Virus record (IMG/VR): IMGVR_UViG_3300050014_000087
Coordinates: 1-37,498 of that record
Reading direction: 5' to 3' (one strand)
Source: a virus
Length of the DNA: 37,498 nt
Made by a program: the position numbers and the translations under genes. Shown one piece after another: positions 15,501-23,113 of this stretch. Position 1 is the first letter of the stretch. Every line of letters starts with the position of its first letter. The notes beneath the pieces are model-generated. The model made no database searches. It was not told where the DNA came from and was given only the letters and a program-made list of their open reading frames with translations.

Positions 15501-16322
15501 ATGGATCAAATTATACCTATTACTAGACCGAATGTAAATTCGCCAGTTCCTTCACCACAGAAGATGGAATCTAAATTTCCCACGGAGACAATTAACCTCC
15601 CTTCCAAGGGATGGTTTTATCCAGTTGAAAATCCGTTATCATCAGGAACTTTAGAATTAAAAATGATGACTGCAAAGGAAGAAGATATTCTTACTTCAAA
15701 AAATCTTATTCAGAAAAATATTGTTTTGGATAAACTTTTAGAATCAGTTATTATAAATAAAAATATTAATGCAGACGAAATGTTAATATGTGATAGAAAT
15801 GCTGCATTTTTTGCTATAAGACGATTGGCATATGGAGATGATTATTCCGCACAAGTTACGTGTGGAAGATGTGGAAAAGAGAATACAATTTCTATTGATC
15901 TTGGTAAAATGGATAATAAACCATTTGATTTTGAAAAATATACAAAAGGTGAAAATAGATTTGATTTCACACTCCCATCGTCCAAAGTTGTGGTTACATA
16001 TAAACTTTTGTCAAAAAAAGATGAAACTGCAATTGAACAAGAATTGACTGGATTGGCAAAAATTACAAAAGATTTTACTCGTGAAATTACTACAAGACTA
16101 AGTCATATTATTATTGCAGTCGATGGAAATGGTGAAAAATTAGCAATAAGAAAATTCGTCAATGAGGAATTAAGATCTATTGATAGTTTGGCATTAAGAA
16201 AACATTTAAAAGAAACAATGCCCGATATTGATACAATTTTTAATTTCTCGTGTAATTTTTGTGGTTTGGAGAGAAAGGAAGAGACTCCAATGGGAGTATC
16301 CTTTTTTTGGCCTAACCGATGA
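15501..16322 (+). CDS. 26: Baseplate hub assembly protein (gp26-like, T4 baseplate family)
   Basis: A 273-residue protein. After a Pro-rich lead (residues 1-30) come ETINLPSKGWFYP, the conserved LPS-x-G-x-x-Y entry of the T4 baseplate family, and LELKMMTAKEEDILTSKNLI, also typical. Two CxxC pairs (CGRCGKEN near residue 124, CNFCGLER near 255) probably bind one zinc ion. In T4, gp26 is needed for assembly of the baseplate hub. Start chosen at ATG 15501, as the TTG at 15462 lies inside the left part of the hairpin region. The C-terminus (VSFFWPNR) ends just after a run of seven Ts, where a +1 shift enters the gp51-like frame. T4 also has 26 followed by 51. Family assignment is good; the shift mechanism is open. 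Confidence 0.82.
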   Translation: MDQIIPITRPNVNSPVPSPQKMESKFPTETINLPSKGWFYPVENPLSSGTLELKMMTAKEEDILTSKNLIQKNIVLDKLLESVIINKNINADEMLICDRNAAFFAIRRLAYGDDYSAQVTCGRCGKENTISIDLGKMDNKPFDFEKYTKGENRFDFTLPSSKVVVTYKLLSKKDETAIEQELTGLAKITKDFTREITTRLSHIIIAVDGNGEKLAIRKFVNEELRSIDSLALRKHLKETMPDIDTIFNFSCNFCGLERKEETPMGVSFFWPNR

Positions 16323-16548
16323 GTATAAAATTGGGCTTCATGAGTTAATATTTGATTTATGTCACATTGGTTCGTTTGGGTATAATTCTGTATATGCAAT
16401 GCCAGTGCAATACAGAACCTTCTATGTTAGAAAGTTGTCTAACATGAAAGAGAAGGAACATGCTCAATACGAAAAATCAATGGCATCAAGTTCTGGTAAT
16501 AAATCATCCAATGTTAGCAGAGGCCCAGGATTAAATAGAAATCAATAA
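16261..16548 (+). CDS. 51: gp51-like baseplate hub assembly factor, likely reached by frameshift from gp26
   Basis: Only the part after about 16303 reads as protein: FFGLTDEYKIGLHELIFDLC, then SVYAMPVQYRTFYVRKLSNM and a polar Ser/Asn-rich tail, about 80 residues. A short protein with a Y-x-MP-x-x-x-R-x-F-Y core next to gp26 fits T4 gene 51, a catalyst of hub assembly. This frame has no ATG before the core; the GTG at 16261 used here is the nearest alternative start and lies well inside gp26. At CCTTTTTTTGG (16300-16310) the gp26 frame can pass to this one by +1 (or -2). That would give a gp26-gp51 fusion made at low level, or the run may hide a sequence error. Its stop overlaps that of the minus-strand membrane protein. 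Confidence 0.6.
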   Translation: MVWRERKRLQWEYPFFGLTDEYKIGLHELIFDLCHIGSFGYNSVYAMPVQYRTFYVRKLSNMKEKEHAQYEKSMASSSGNKSSNVSRGPGLNRNQ

Positions 16549-16817
16549 TGTCGTAATTGCAGTAATCCAAGCACAATCCAACCAATAACTGCAATTGCCC
16601 ATAACATAACTCGAATTGATTTCATGTCCTGTTCGGCACGTTTTTCACAATCATCATAAAGAACGTAATACCTTCGCTTGCATTGCTTTATATATGGTTC
16701 AAATATTGGCGCAACGAGGCACATTACAAATGCGAGCAGAATGGCGATTACAACTGCCGCTCCTGCGGCAGATTTAATTGAGTCCGATACATTCGTTATT
16801 GGATTTTTTTCATTCAT
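16542..16817 (-). CDS. Small two-TM membrane protein on the opposite strand
   Basis: A 91-residue protein. Hydrophobic segment 1 covers about residues 17-39 (AAGAAVVIAILLAFVMCLVA), segment 2 about residues 70-88 (VMLWAIAVIGWIVLGLLQL); between them is a charged stretch rich in Arg, Lys, Asp and Cys, and there is a short polar N-terminus. The layout fits an inner-membrane protein such as a holin-like, superinfection-exclusion or host-modifying protein; sequence cannot decide. It has a well-formed promoter, fills an otherwise empty 361-nt gap, and its composition (97 G+C in 240 nt at 16561-16800, about 40%) is clearly above its neighbours (about 27-33%), all arguing for a real, recently acquired gene. 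It is the only convincing minus-strand gene here and converges with the gp51-like frame. Confidence 0.72.
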   Translation of the reverse strand: MNEKNPITNVSDSIKSAAGAAVVIAILLAFVMCLVAPIFEPYIKQCKRRYYVLYDDCEKRAEQDMKSIRVMLWAIAVIGWIVLGLLQLRHY

Positions 16818-16821
16818 GACT

Positions 16822-16852
16822 CAAATGTAGCACCTTTTTATATTCGTGTCAA
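16822..16852 (-). promoter_or_regulatory. Minus-strand host-type promoter for the membrane protein
   Basis: On the minus strand: TTGACA (16852-16847), 17 nt, TACATTTG (16829-16822), which satisfies both sigma70 TTGACA/TAnnnT and the Bacteroidota TAnnTTTG consensus. Only 4-6 nt separate the box from ATG 16817, so the mRNA would have almost no leader. It is the strongest host clue in the window. Confidence 0.75.
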
Positions 16853-16879
16853 CTTTCACATAAAACTTTTATTGGGTTA

Positions 16880-16886
16880 TATTTAT
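16880..16886 (+). promoter_or_regulatory. Candidate late promoter motif TATTTATA (tape measure)
   Basis: It lies 23 nt before ATG 16910, upstream of the tail assembly genes, and close to the divergent host-type promoter at 16822-16852, so the two compete for the same 70 nt. Confidence 0.55.
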
Positions 16887-16909
16887 AACTGATACGAACT
16901 TTTTAAATT

Positions 16910-19378
16910 ATGGCTAATAACCCAACATTACCAATTGGACCCGATGAGAATGATATTGCTCTTTTACAAAAGACGTATGATCTCCAGAATAAACTTAAAG
17001 ATGTAATGCTTAAACAATACAATATCATGGAAGATATTGGGGTTGAAAATTTTAACTTGGAAGCTAAATTAAACAAGCGTTATGAAAAACAAGTAGAATT
17101 ATTAAATGATCAACAAAAAGAACTTGTAAATATTCAGAAAATGAATGATGGATTGATTGGGTTGGAAGGTGTAGCATTGACAACTCAAAAGATGTATATA
17201 GAAGGTGCTAAAGATAGATTACGAGCCAATGAAATTTTGTATGATTTATTGGGAAAACAAAATCAAATAGAAATAGATTCTGCAAAAAAACAACATCTCG
17301 AAGATACGAAATGGTATAGTTTTGCTTCAAAATTTGCAAGGGAACAATTTGGATTTAAAATAAAAGAATATGAATTAGCCAAATCTATAGGATCTGAATT
17401 GCGCAAATATCCACTTTTAGTATCCAGTTATGTGGAACTTTTCGCAACAGGATTAGTTATTCTTACTAATTCTTATAATTTGTTTTTAAAACTAGATAAA
17501 TCCGCAGCAAATTTTAGAATGACTTTGGGTGCAACCCGAAAATACACTGAAGATATTAGGGCAATGGCACAACGTATTGCTATTGATTTTGGAAATGTAG
17601 GTGTTTCTATTGATGATGTATATAGTTCCGTTTTATCACTTGGAAATCAATTAGGAAATGTTCATTTAGTCACTTCTGAGTTGGTAAAGACCACATCATT
17701 ATTAAAATCACAATTAGGAATATCTCAAAAAACAACTGCTGCGTTTCTTCGTAATATGGCATCTGTTTCCAAAACAACTTTGGAGTCTCAACAAAATATG
17801 GCAATGATGGCAGGAACAATGTCTGAAATTGCTGGTATTCCATTGGATGTTATAATGCAGGATATTTCAAGCAAAACATCTACTACGCTAACAATGATGT
17901 CTAGACTTCCAAACATTGTTCTTAGATCTACTATAGAATTAAGACGTATGGGGACATCACTTAATGAGGCAGCGAGATCTAGTAGAGATATATTAAATTT
18001 TACAGACAGTGTTGTAGCTGAAATGGAAGCATCGGTTCTTCTCGGAAAAAGTATTAATTTACAATTAGCTCGTGAGTTGGCATATAGAAGAGATTTGGAA
18101 GGATCAACTAAAGAAATTTTAAGAATTACTAAATCAATAGATTTTGAAAATTTAGATGTTTTCCAACAGGAAGCATTTGCTACCGCAACAGGAAAAAGTG
18201 TAGATGAATTAAATAGAATGTTAGTAGCATCAAGACAATTGGAAAAAGCGAGATTAGATCCAAATTTATCAGATAAAGTTGCTGCATATGATAGAATACG
18301 GAATGCGAATGCGGAAACGTTGAGCGCAACTACTGCTAATTATGCATTGAGTTTACAACAATTAGCAAATCAAGAAAGAATAACATCCATAACAAATAAA
18401 TGGAATCAAATTCTTGCCAAAGCATCACAGATATTTTTACCAGTTATTGATGGATTACTTGCCGCAGTAATTCCAATTATGGATATTGCACAAGGATTAT
18501 TTGCTTGGAATCTGGCACTTTTACCCCTTGGTGTATCCGTCAGTTCTATATTTGGATGGATGTCTGGAATTCTAGGAATATCTAAAAAAATATCATTATC
18601 AATGATGGTTTTCGCTCGTTATGGAATAGAGACCATGACAACAATGGAAAAGGTATTTTTATGGGTTGGTAAATCATCAATTGCGTTTGGAAAGTTTCTT
18701 GGATTTTTTGGAAGATATATTCCTATTCTTGGACAAGTAATCATGGGTATTCAATTCTTATTTAATTTAACAAGTAGAATATATAAAATATGGAATGATC
18801 CAAACATGAATTTTGGAGAAAAAATACTTGCTGGTGTTGGTGCTATTGCAGGAGCATTATTTGATACGCTTGTTAAACCATTTGTTGATGCTTGGAAGGC
18901 AATAGGATCTTGGTTAGGAAATTCACCAAGCGAATTAGGACTTGAAATAGTAAAAGGAGTAGCATCTGTCGGAGCTATGTTATTTAATGTTATAACTAAT
19001 CCATTTAAACTTGGATTTGATTGGATTTTATCACATATGCCGTTTAGTGATAAAATAGCGAAGACGATGGGGTTTGGTATGGGAAACAATATTGAAGCAA
19101 AGGCCACAACTGCATATACCCCAGCGGTAACTATTAATCCAAAAGAAACTAATTTAAACATACCACAGAATAAATCAACACAGGAACCCACTCTTGCTCA
19201 AACCAATGAAGAATCTGATAATAGTCGGGTATTAACAGATATTCTAAATGCAATTACAAATCTTAATAAAAATCTTGAGAATGGTAAAATTGGATTTTAT
19301 TTGGACGGACAACTACTTTCGGCTACTTTGGCAAGGACTAGTGAGTTTAGAAATGGTTATGGAGTTAACAAAGCATAA
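16910..19378 (+). CDS. Tail tape measure protein
   Basis: An 822-residue protein. Residues 1-140 are a long charged coiled coil (QKTYDLQNKLKDVMLKQYNI onward). About 165-190 (PLLVSSYVELFATGLVILTN) is hydrophobic, then come helical repeats with few turns (about 195-500). A hydrophobic region with several membrane-like helices follows (about 500-680: IFLPVIDGLLAAVIPIMDIA, LALLPLGVSVSSIFGWMSGI, KILAGVGAIAGALFDTLVKP), and a polar tail. Coiled coil plus late hydrophobic helices is the tape measure pattern: it fills the tube lumen, sets tail length and is ejected to help DNA cross the inner membrane. At about 1.5 angstrom per residue, 822 residues suggest a tail of roughly 120 nm. It holds the position of T4 gene 29 relative to gp26/gp51, but sequence similarity to gp29 is not evident. 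Confidence 0.82.
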   Translation: MANNPTLPIGPDENDIALLQKTYDLQNKLKDVMLKQYNIMEDIGVENFNLEAKLNKRYEKQVELLNDQQKELVNIQKMNDGLIGLEGVALTTQKMYIEGAKDRLRANEILYDLLGKQNQIEIDSAKKQHLEDTKWYSFASKFAREQFGFKIKEYELAKSIGSELRKYPLLVSSYVELFATGLVILTNSYNLFLKLDKSAANFRMTLGATRKYTEDIRAMAQRIAIDFGNVGVSIDDVYSSVLSLGNQLGNVHLVTSELVKTTSLLKSQLGISQKTTAAFLRNMASVSKTTLESQQNMAMMAGTMSEIAGIPLDVIMQDISSKTSTTLTMMSRLPNIVLRSTIELRRMGTSLNEAARSSRDILNFTDSVVAEMEASVLLGKSINLQLARELAYRRDLEGSTKEILRITKSIDFENLDVFQQEAFATATGKSVDELNRMLVASRQLEKARLDPNLSDKVAAYDRIRNANAETLSATTANYALSLQQLANQERITSITNKWNQILAKASQIFLPVIDGLLAAVIPIMDIAQGLFAWNLALLPLGVSVSSIFGWMSGILGISKKISLSMMVFARYGIETMTTMEKVFLWVGKSSIAFGKFLGFFGRYIPILGQVIMGIQFLFNLTSRIYKIWNDPNMNFGEKILAGVGAIAGALFDTLVKPFVDAWKAIGSWLGNSPSELGLEIVKGVASVGAMLFNVITNPFKLGFDWILSHMPFSDKIAKTMGFGMGNNIEAKATTAYTPAVTINPKETNLNIPQNKSTQEPTLAQTNEESDNSRVLTDILNAITNLNKNLENGKIGFYLDGQLLSATLARTSEFRNGYGVNKA

Positions 19379-19380
19379 TA

Positions 19381-19387
19381 TATTTAT
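19381..19387 (+). promoter_or_regulatory. Candidate late promoter motif TATTTATA
   Basis: It falls 2 nt after the tape measure stop and 6 nt before ATG 19394, in a 15-nt gap, so the baseplate gene can start a transcript of its own. Confidence 0.5.
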
Positions 19388-19393
19388 AATACT

Positions 19394-21964
19394 ATGGGAA
19401 GTCAACAAACAATAAAACCAACTGATTCGTTTATTACGATACCTCAAAACTATCCTAGTCAACCAGTTCCAGGAAAACTACAAGTTTTGTGGGAAACGAA
19501 TGAACGTAAACTATATCATAGATTATCTCCATATGCAGATTATAGTAATAGGTTAATTGGTGGATTCACAACTGAACCATTTAATTATACTTATATTGAT
19601 GAATCTGGAAAAGGTCTGGCGGGGTTACGAAAATATGAATCTCAAATGTTTCCAATAGGTTCTGCCCCAATAGATGTAATACGAGTATCTAAGTTTTTAG
19701 CATCTGGAAGAGGAATATTGTTTCTTGGAAAACAATTTTTGCTTCAGACTGGAAATCCATATAACGAGACTAGAATTTATAATCCAACATCTCCAATTGT
19801 AGCAGCGGGAATGACTTTGGGGTTAGGATCTATTAGACCGTCAAGACATCTGGATATTTCGGGTCTAGGTGGGTTGGCCAGAAGTTTGATTGGTGATGCA
19901 ATTCCAAATGCATTGTTTGGTCCTCCTAAAATTACAAAACCACCAGGTACTGCTGAAGGTGCTTTAATCGGTGGACCATTGGAAACTACTGGTGGAAAGG
20001 GTCTTTTAAGAGCAGGCACTGCCAACAAAGCTAAATCACATTTAGAAACATCTTGGGTATCTGCTGGAAAACAAAATTTTTCATTTGGATCTATAGTAAA
20101 GAATTTAGCAACTTCTTTGTTTGCTAATTTTATTCCCGCAAGGCAAAATGGAATTTTACAAAGAAGTGATGAGGGAGCATATGGATTGATGCTTGGAAGT
20201 GGAACGAGTAGGTTTTCATATAATGGAGCAAATTCTACAGAGTTTTCTTATAATCCAATTTGGTATGCGGGTGGAAAAATAATGAGAAAAAATAATGAAG
20301 TTCCACCTTCTCCATATAGAACATATTATCTGGGGAATACGGCAATTCAATTAACCAAATCTAAAATTCAAAATGGATTTGATTTTTCCAGTATGCACGT
20401 TGGATATCAAATATCTCCAAATCCATCTGCCACTACAACTGGAATTCGTTATGGGGATAATGTAGGAACTGATGCTACTCCATCTGGAGATGGATATTCA
20501 TCATCGGATATTATGATGAATTATTATTATTATAATAATCCTACAAAATATACCACAGTTCCAACTAAAAACCCTGGTGAAAAAAGTATAAATAATACTA
20601 AAAGTGATTTGCAGAAAGTTTTGAGTAATATCGGAAAAGCAAGTCAAAATTTATATAAAGTTAATATACTTAGAGATGATTCTACGGTTATAAGAAGTGG
20701 TAAGGCAAGCACTTATGGATATGATAGATTATTCAATACTTCAAAACCATATTCAAACCCAAAAAATTATCCACTTGGGATGTTACAAGATTATAGAGAT
20801 AGTAAAGTGGTTGATGATACAATTTCATTTGGCGAGTCGTATGGTCTTCCGACGAATGGAACATTTGATTCTATAAATACATTAACCGTATTACCGAAAT
20901 CGGCAATGGAAAATGGTCAATGGGGGAAATTGAATTTAAAAGGATGGGAAACAAAACAGTGGGAACCATATAAAAGTGATTTAATTGCGTTCTTTTTTTA
21001 CGATGTTGTTAATGAAAATTTTATACCGTTTAGAGCATCATTAACTGGAATAAGTGAAGCTGGAAATGCATCGTGGGAAGAAATGCAGTTTATTGGTCGT
21101 GGTGATAAAACATATTCATATGGTGGATTTAATAGAAATTTATCTTTCAAATTCAAAGTTGTAATTGGTAGTATTGCTGAGTTAGCACCAACTTGGCAAA
21201 GAATAAATTATTTGACGACATTAATAAAACCAGCGGGTTATACCAAAGCGACACTTGATTTTAATGGTAGTTCGGTTGTTAATAGATTTCTAATTCCACC
21301 CATGGTAATGTTAACAATTGGTGATTTTTATAGAGATCAACCAGTTCTTATTCAATCTATTAATACATCAATTCCTGAAGATGCTACATGGGAAACTTTA
21401 AATGAAGATAATTCGGGAAATGAAGGATGGAGTTATTTAGCAAAATATATAAAAACAGATCCAACAATGAACTATGGTCAACTTCCAAGAGAAGTTGATA
21501 TTGACGTAACACTTATTCTTCTTGAAAAAGAAAGAGCATTGGTTGGTGGTGCTAATTTTGGTCATGCTCCAAGGAATAGTGATGGTTCATTTAATTCACA
21601 AACGGTGCCTAATAATAAATTCCCCAATACTATGAATAGATCACTTGTTGTTCATAATGACTGGAGAAATAATTCTAAGAATGATGTAAGTTCTAATGAT
21701 AGTTCTCAACAAAAAGTGCCAGATGCAGTTCCATCTCCACAATCTCCACCAGTTAAAACTCCATCTGTTAATAAATTATCTCCACAACCATCACCTGTGT
21801 TAACAATTCCAGATACTGATATTGCTCCTGCAACAAAGGCAGTGGTTCAGCCTCCCGTACAAGCACCAGTTCAACCTCCTGCACCAGTTGAACCACCCGC
21901 ACAAATACCACCCACTCCACCCATACAGCCTGTTATGCCAGTAATAATTTCGCCAATTACTTAA
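19394..21964 (+). CDS. Large baseplate/tail-tube junction protein (gp48/gp54 position)
   Basis: An 856-residue protein. The N-terminal part is Gly/Ser/Pro-rich and Tyr-rich (about 1-480), with FNYTYIDESGKGLAGLRKYE near residue 70. The central domain (about 525-720) is the best defined: PYKSDLIAFFFYDVVNENFI, PFRASLTGISE, WEEMQFIGRGDKTYSYGGFN, then LAPTWQRINYLTTLIKPAGY and the strand VDIDVTLILLEKERALVGG. This arrangement is seen in tail-tube initiator and cap proteins of contractile systems, where a tube-like domain bridges hub and tube. The C-terminal 110 residues are a Pro-rich tail ending in QPPAPVEPPAQIPPTPPIQP. It precedes the gp53-like gene by 3 nt. Placement on the tube side of the baseplate is inferred from gene order and domain style, not from clear homology to gp48 or gp54. 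Confidence 0.65.
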   Translation: MGSQQTIKPTDSFITIPQNYPSQPVPGKLQVLWETNERKLYHRLSPYADYSNRLIGGFTTEPFNYTYIDESGKGLAGLRKYESQMFPIGSAPIDVIRVSKFLASGRGILFLGKQFLLQTGNPYNETRIYNPTSPIVAAGMTLGLGSIRPSRHLDISGLGGLARSLIGDAIPNALFGPPKITKPPGTAEGALIGGPLETTGGKGLLRAGTANKAKSHLETSWVSAGKQNFSFGSIVKNLATSLFANFIPARQNGILQRSDEGAYGLMLGSGTSRFSYNGANSTEFSYNPIWYAGGKIMRKNNEVPPSPYRTYYLGNTAIQLTKSKIQNGFDFSSMHVGYQISPNPSATTTGIRYGDNVGTDATPSGDGYSSSDIMMNYYYYNNPTKYTTVPTKNPGEKSINNTKSDLQKVLSNIGKASQNLYKVNILRDDSTVIRSGKASTYGYDRLFNTSKPYSNPKNYPLGMLQDYRDSKVVDDTISFGESYGLPTNGTFDSINTLTVLPKSAMENGQWGKLNLKGWETKQWEPYKSDLIAFFFYDVVNENFIPFRASLTGISEAGNASWEEMQFIGRGDKTYSYGGFNRNLSFKFKVVIGSIAELAPTWQRINYLTTLIKPAGYTKATLDFNGSSVVNRFLIPPMVMLTIGDFYRDQPVLIQSINTSIPEDATWETLNEDNSGNEGWSYLAKYIKTDPTMNYGQLPREVDIDVTLILLEKERALVGGANFGHAPRNSDGSFNSQTVPNNKFPNTMNRSLVVHNDWRNNSKNDVSSNDSSQQKVPDAVPSPQSPPVKTPSVNKLSPQPSPVLTIPDTDIAPATKAVVQPPVQAPVQPPAPVEPPAQIPPTPPIQPVMPVIISPIT

Positions 21965-21967
21965 TTT

Positions 21968-22267
21968 ATGAGAAGATATTCTAACATCCCAATAGAAACT
22001 AGATATGATGGAAAAAGAGTTTATAAAACTACACGATATCCAGTAATTCCTCCATCATCAAGTGATTTATATATAATTTCCAATGAAACTGATTTTTTGG
22101 ATACTTTGGCGTATAAGTATTATGGAGATCCAACACTTTGGATTATTATAGCTTCTGCTAACCCAGGGTTGGGAAAGGGAAGGTTAAGTATTCCATCAGG
22201 ATTAACTTTAAGAATACCTATCAATATAAATGATATAATAAGTCAATTTAATAATATTAATTCATAA
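21968..22267 (+). CDS. 53: LysM-type baseplate wedge protein (gp53-like)
   Basis: A 99-residue protein. Residues 35-90 form a LysM fold: DLYIISNETDFLDTLAYKYY, GDPTLWIIIASANPGLGKGR, then LSIPSGLTLRIPI. The D-x-L-D-x-x-A-x-x-x-Y-GDP-x-L-W pattern is typical of small baseplate LysM proteins such as T4 gp53 and its counterparts in other contractile systems, where the domain clamps the wedge to the hub rather than binding peptidoglycan. It is shorter than T4 gp53 (196 aa) because it has only a short N-terminal arm. The start is 3 nt after the preceding stop, so translation is probably coupled. Confidence 0.82.
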   Translation: MRRYSNIPIETRYDGKRVYKTTRYPVIPPSSSDLYIISNETDFLDTLAYKYYGDPTLWIIIASANPGLGKGRLSIPSGLTLRIPININDIISQFNNINS

Positions 22268-22288
22268 AATAAATTGTATAATTAATAA

Positions 22289-23113
22289 ATGTGTGATATA
22301 ATAACAAATATTATGAATGTTTGGAAAAAAAGTTGTCCTAGTTGTGGAAAAGAACAGGAATATAAGTTAAAAAAGAATTTTAATAAAGCAATTAGGTTAA
22401 ATCGTATGTGTAAAGAATGTATGTATAAATCTGATATTTACATTAAAAAACATAAACATAATACATCTGTTATGTGGAATGATAAATGTAAACGAGAATA
22501 TATAATTCAAAAAAGAAAAGAATCTATTAATGAATGGAAAAAATCATCGTCTATAACGTTTAATACCCAAGAATATAAAGAAAAACAGAGTAAGATACAA
22601 ATTGAATATTTAAAATTACATCCACAAAAAACTATAAATAATATAGAACGATTTTCAAAGTTAAGAGAAGATGAAAACTCAGTTTTTAATTCACCCGAAT
22701 ATAAGGAGAAATTAAAAAACGCATCTATAAATGCATGGAAAAATCCTACTATTCGTAAAAAATACAATGATGCGCTTGTTAAGACGAAATGGATAAAAGT
22801 TAGAACTGATAAAGGGCAACTAGAGTTAATGGATAAATGGAATAAATTAGGATTTCGGTTTCAACCCAATTATCAAATAAAAACAGATAAAGATTTATTC
22901 TACATTGATGGATATGATCCAATTCACAATGTAGTATTGGAATATGATGGAAAATATCATCTTAAACCATCCCAACAACAAAAAGATTTAATTAGACAAA
23001 ATAAAATAATAGATATACTACATCCTAAAAAATTCTGGAGATATAATGCAATGAATAAACAGTATAAAAACATTCTAGAGAAAGTAGGAACCCCTGATGC
23101 CACAAGCAATTAA
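22289..23113 (+). CDS. Homing endonuclease, PD-(D/E)XK-like with zinc knuckle
   Basis: A 274-residue protein from ATG 22289; ATG 22313 (MNVWKKSCPSCGKEQEY) is an equally good start. An N-terminal zinc knuckle pairs CPSC with CKEC near residues 18-48. The middle has three copies of a charged segment with WKNPT/FNSPEYKEKL/FNTQEYKEKQ, DNA-binding repeats of NUMOD type. The C-terminal nuclease (about 195-250) reads DKGQLELMDKWNKLGFRFQP, FYIDGYDPIHNVVLEYDGKY: D, then E-x-D on the next strand, as in PD-(D/E)XK nucleases, and a following Lys/Gln-rich helix. It is a different family from the EDxHD enzymes here. The last 17 nt overlap the start of the hub-like gene, separating it from gp53. Confidence 0.75.
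   Translation: MCDIITNIMNVWKKSCPSCGKEQEYKLKKNFNKAIRLNRMCKECMYKSDIYIKKHKHNTSVMWNDKCKREYIIQKRKESINEWKKSSSITFNTQEYKEKQSKIQIEYLKLHPQKTINNIERFSKLREDENSVFNSPEYKEKLKNASINAWKNPTIRKKYNDALVKTKWIKVRTDKGQLELMDKWNKLGFRFQPNYQIKTDKDLFYIDGYDPIHNVVLEYDGKYHLKPSQQQKDLIRQNKIIDILHPKKFWRYNAMNKQYKNILEKVGTPDATSN

Noticed and set aside
18751-19191. Minus-strand ORF of 146 codons
   Set aside because: Lies wholly within the tape measure gene, without a motif or promoter.
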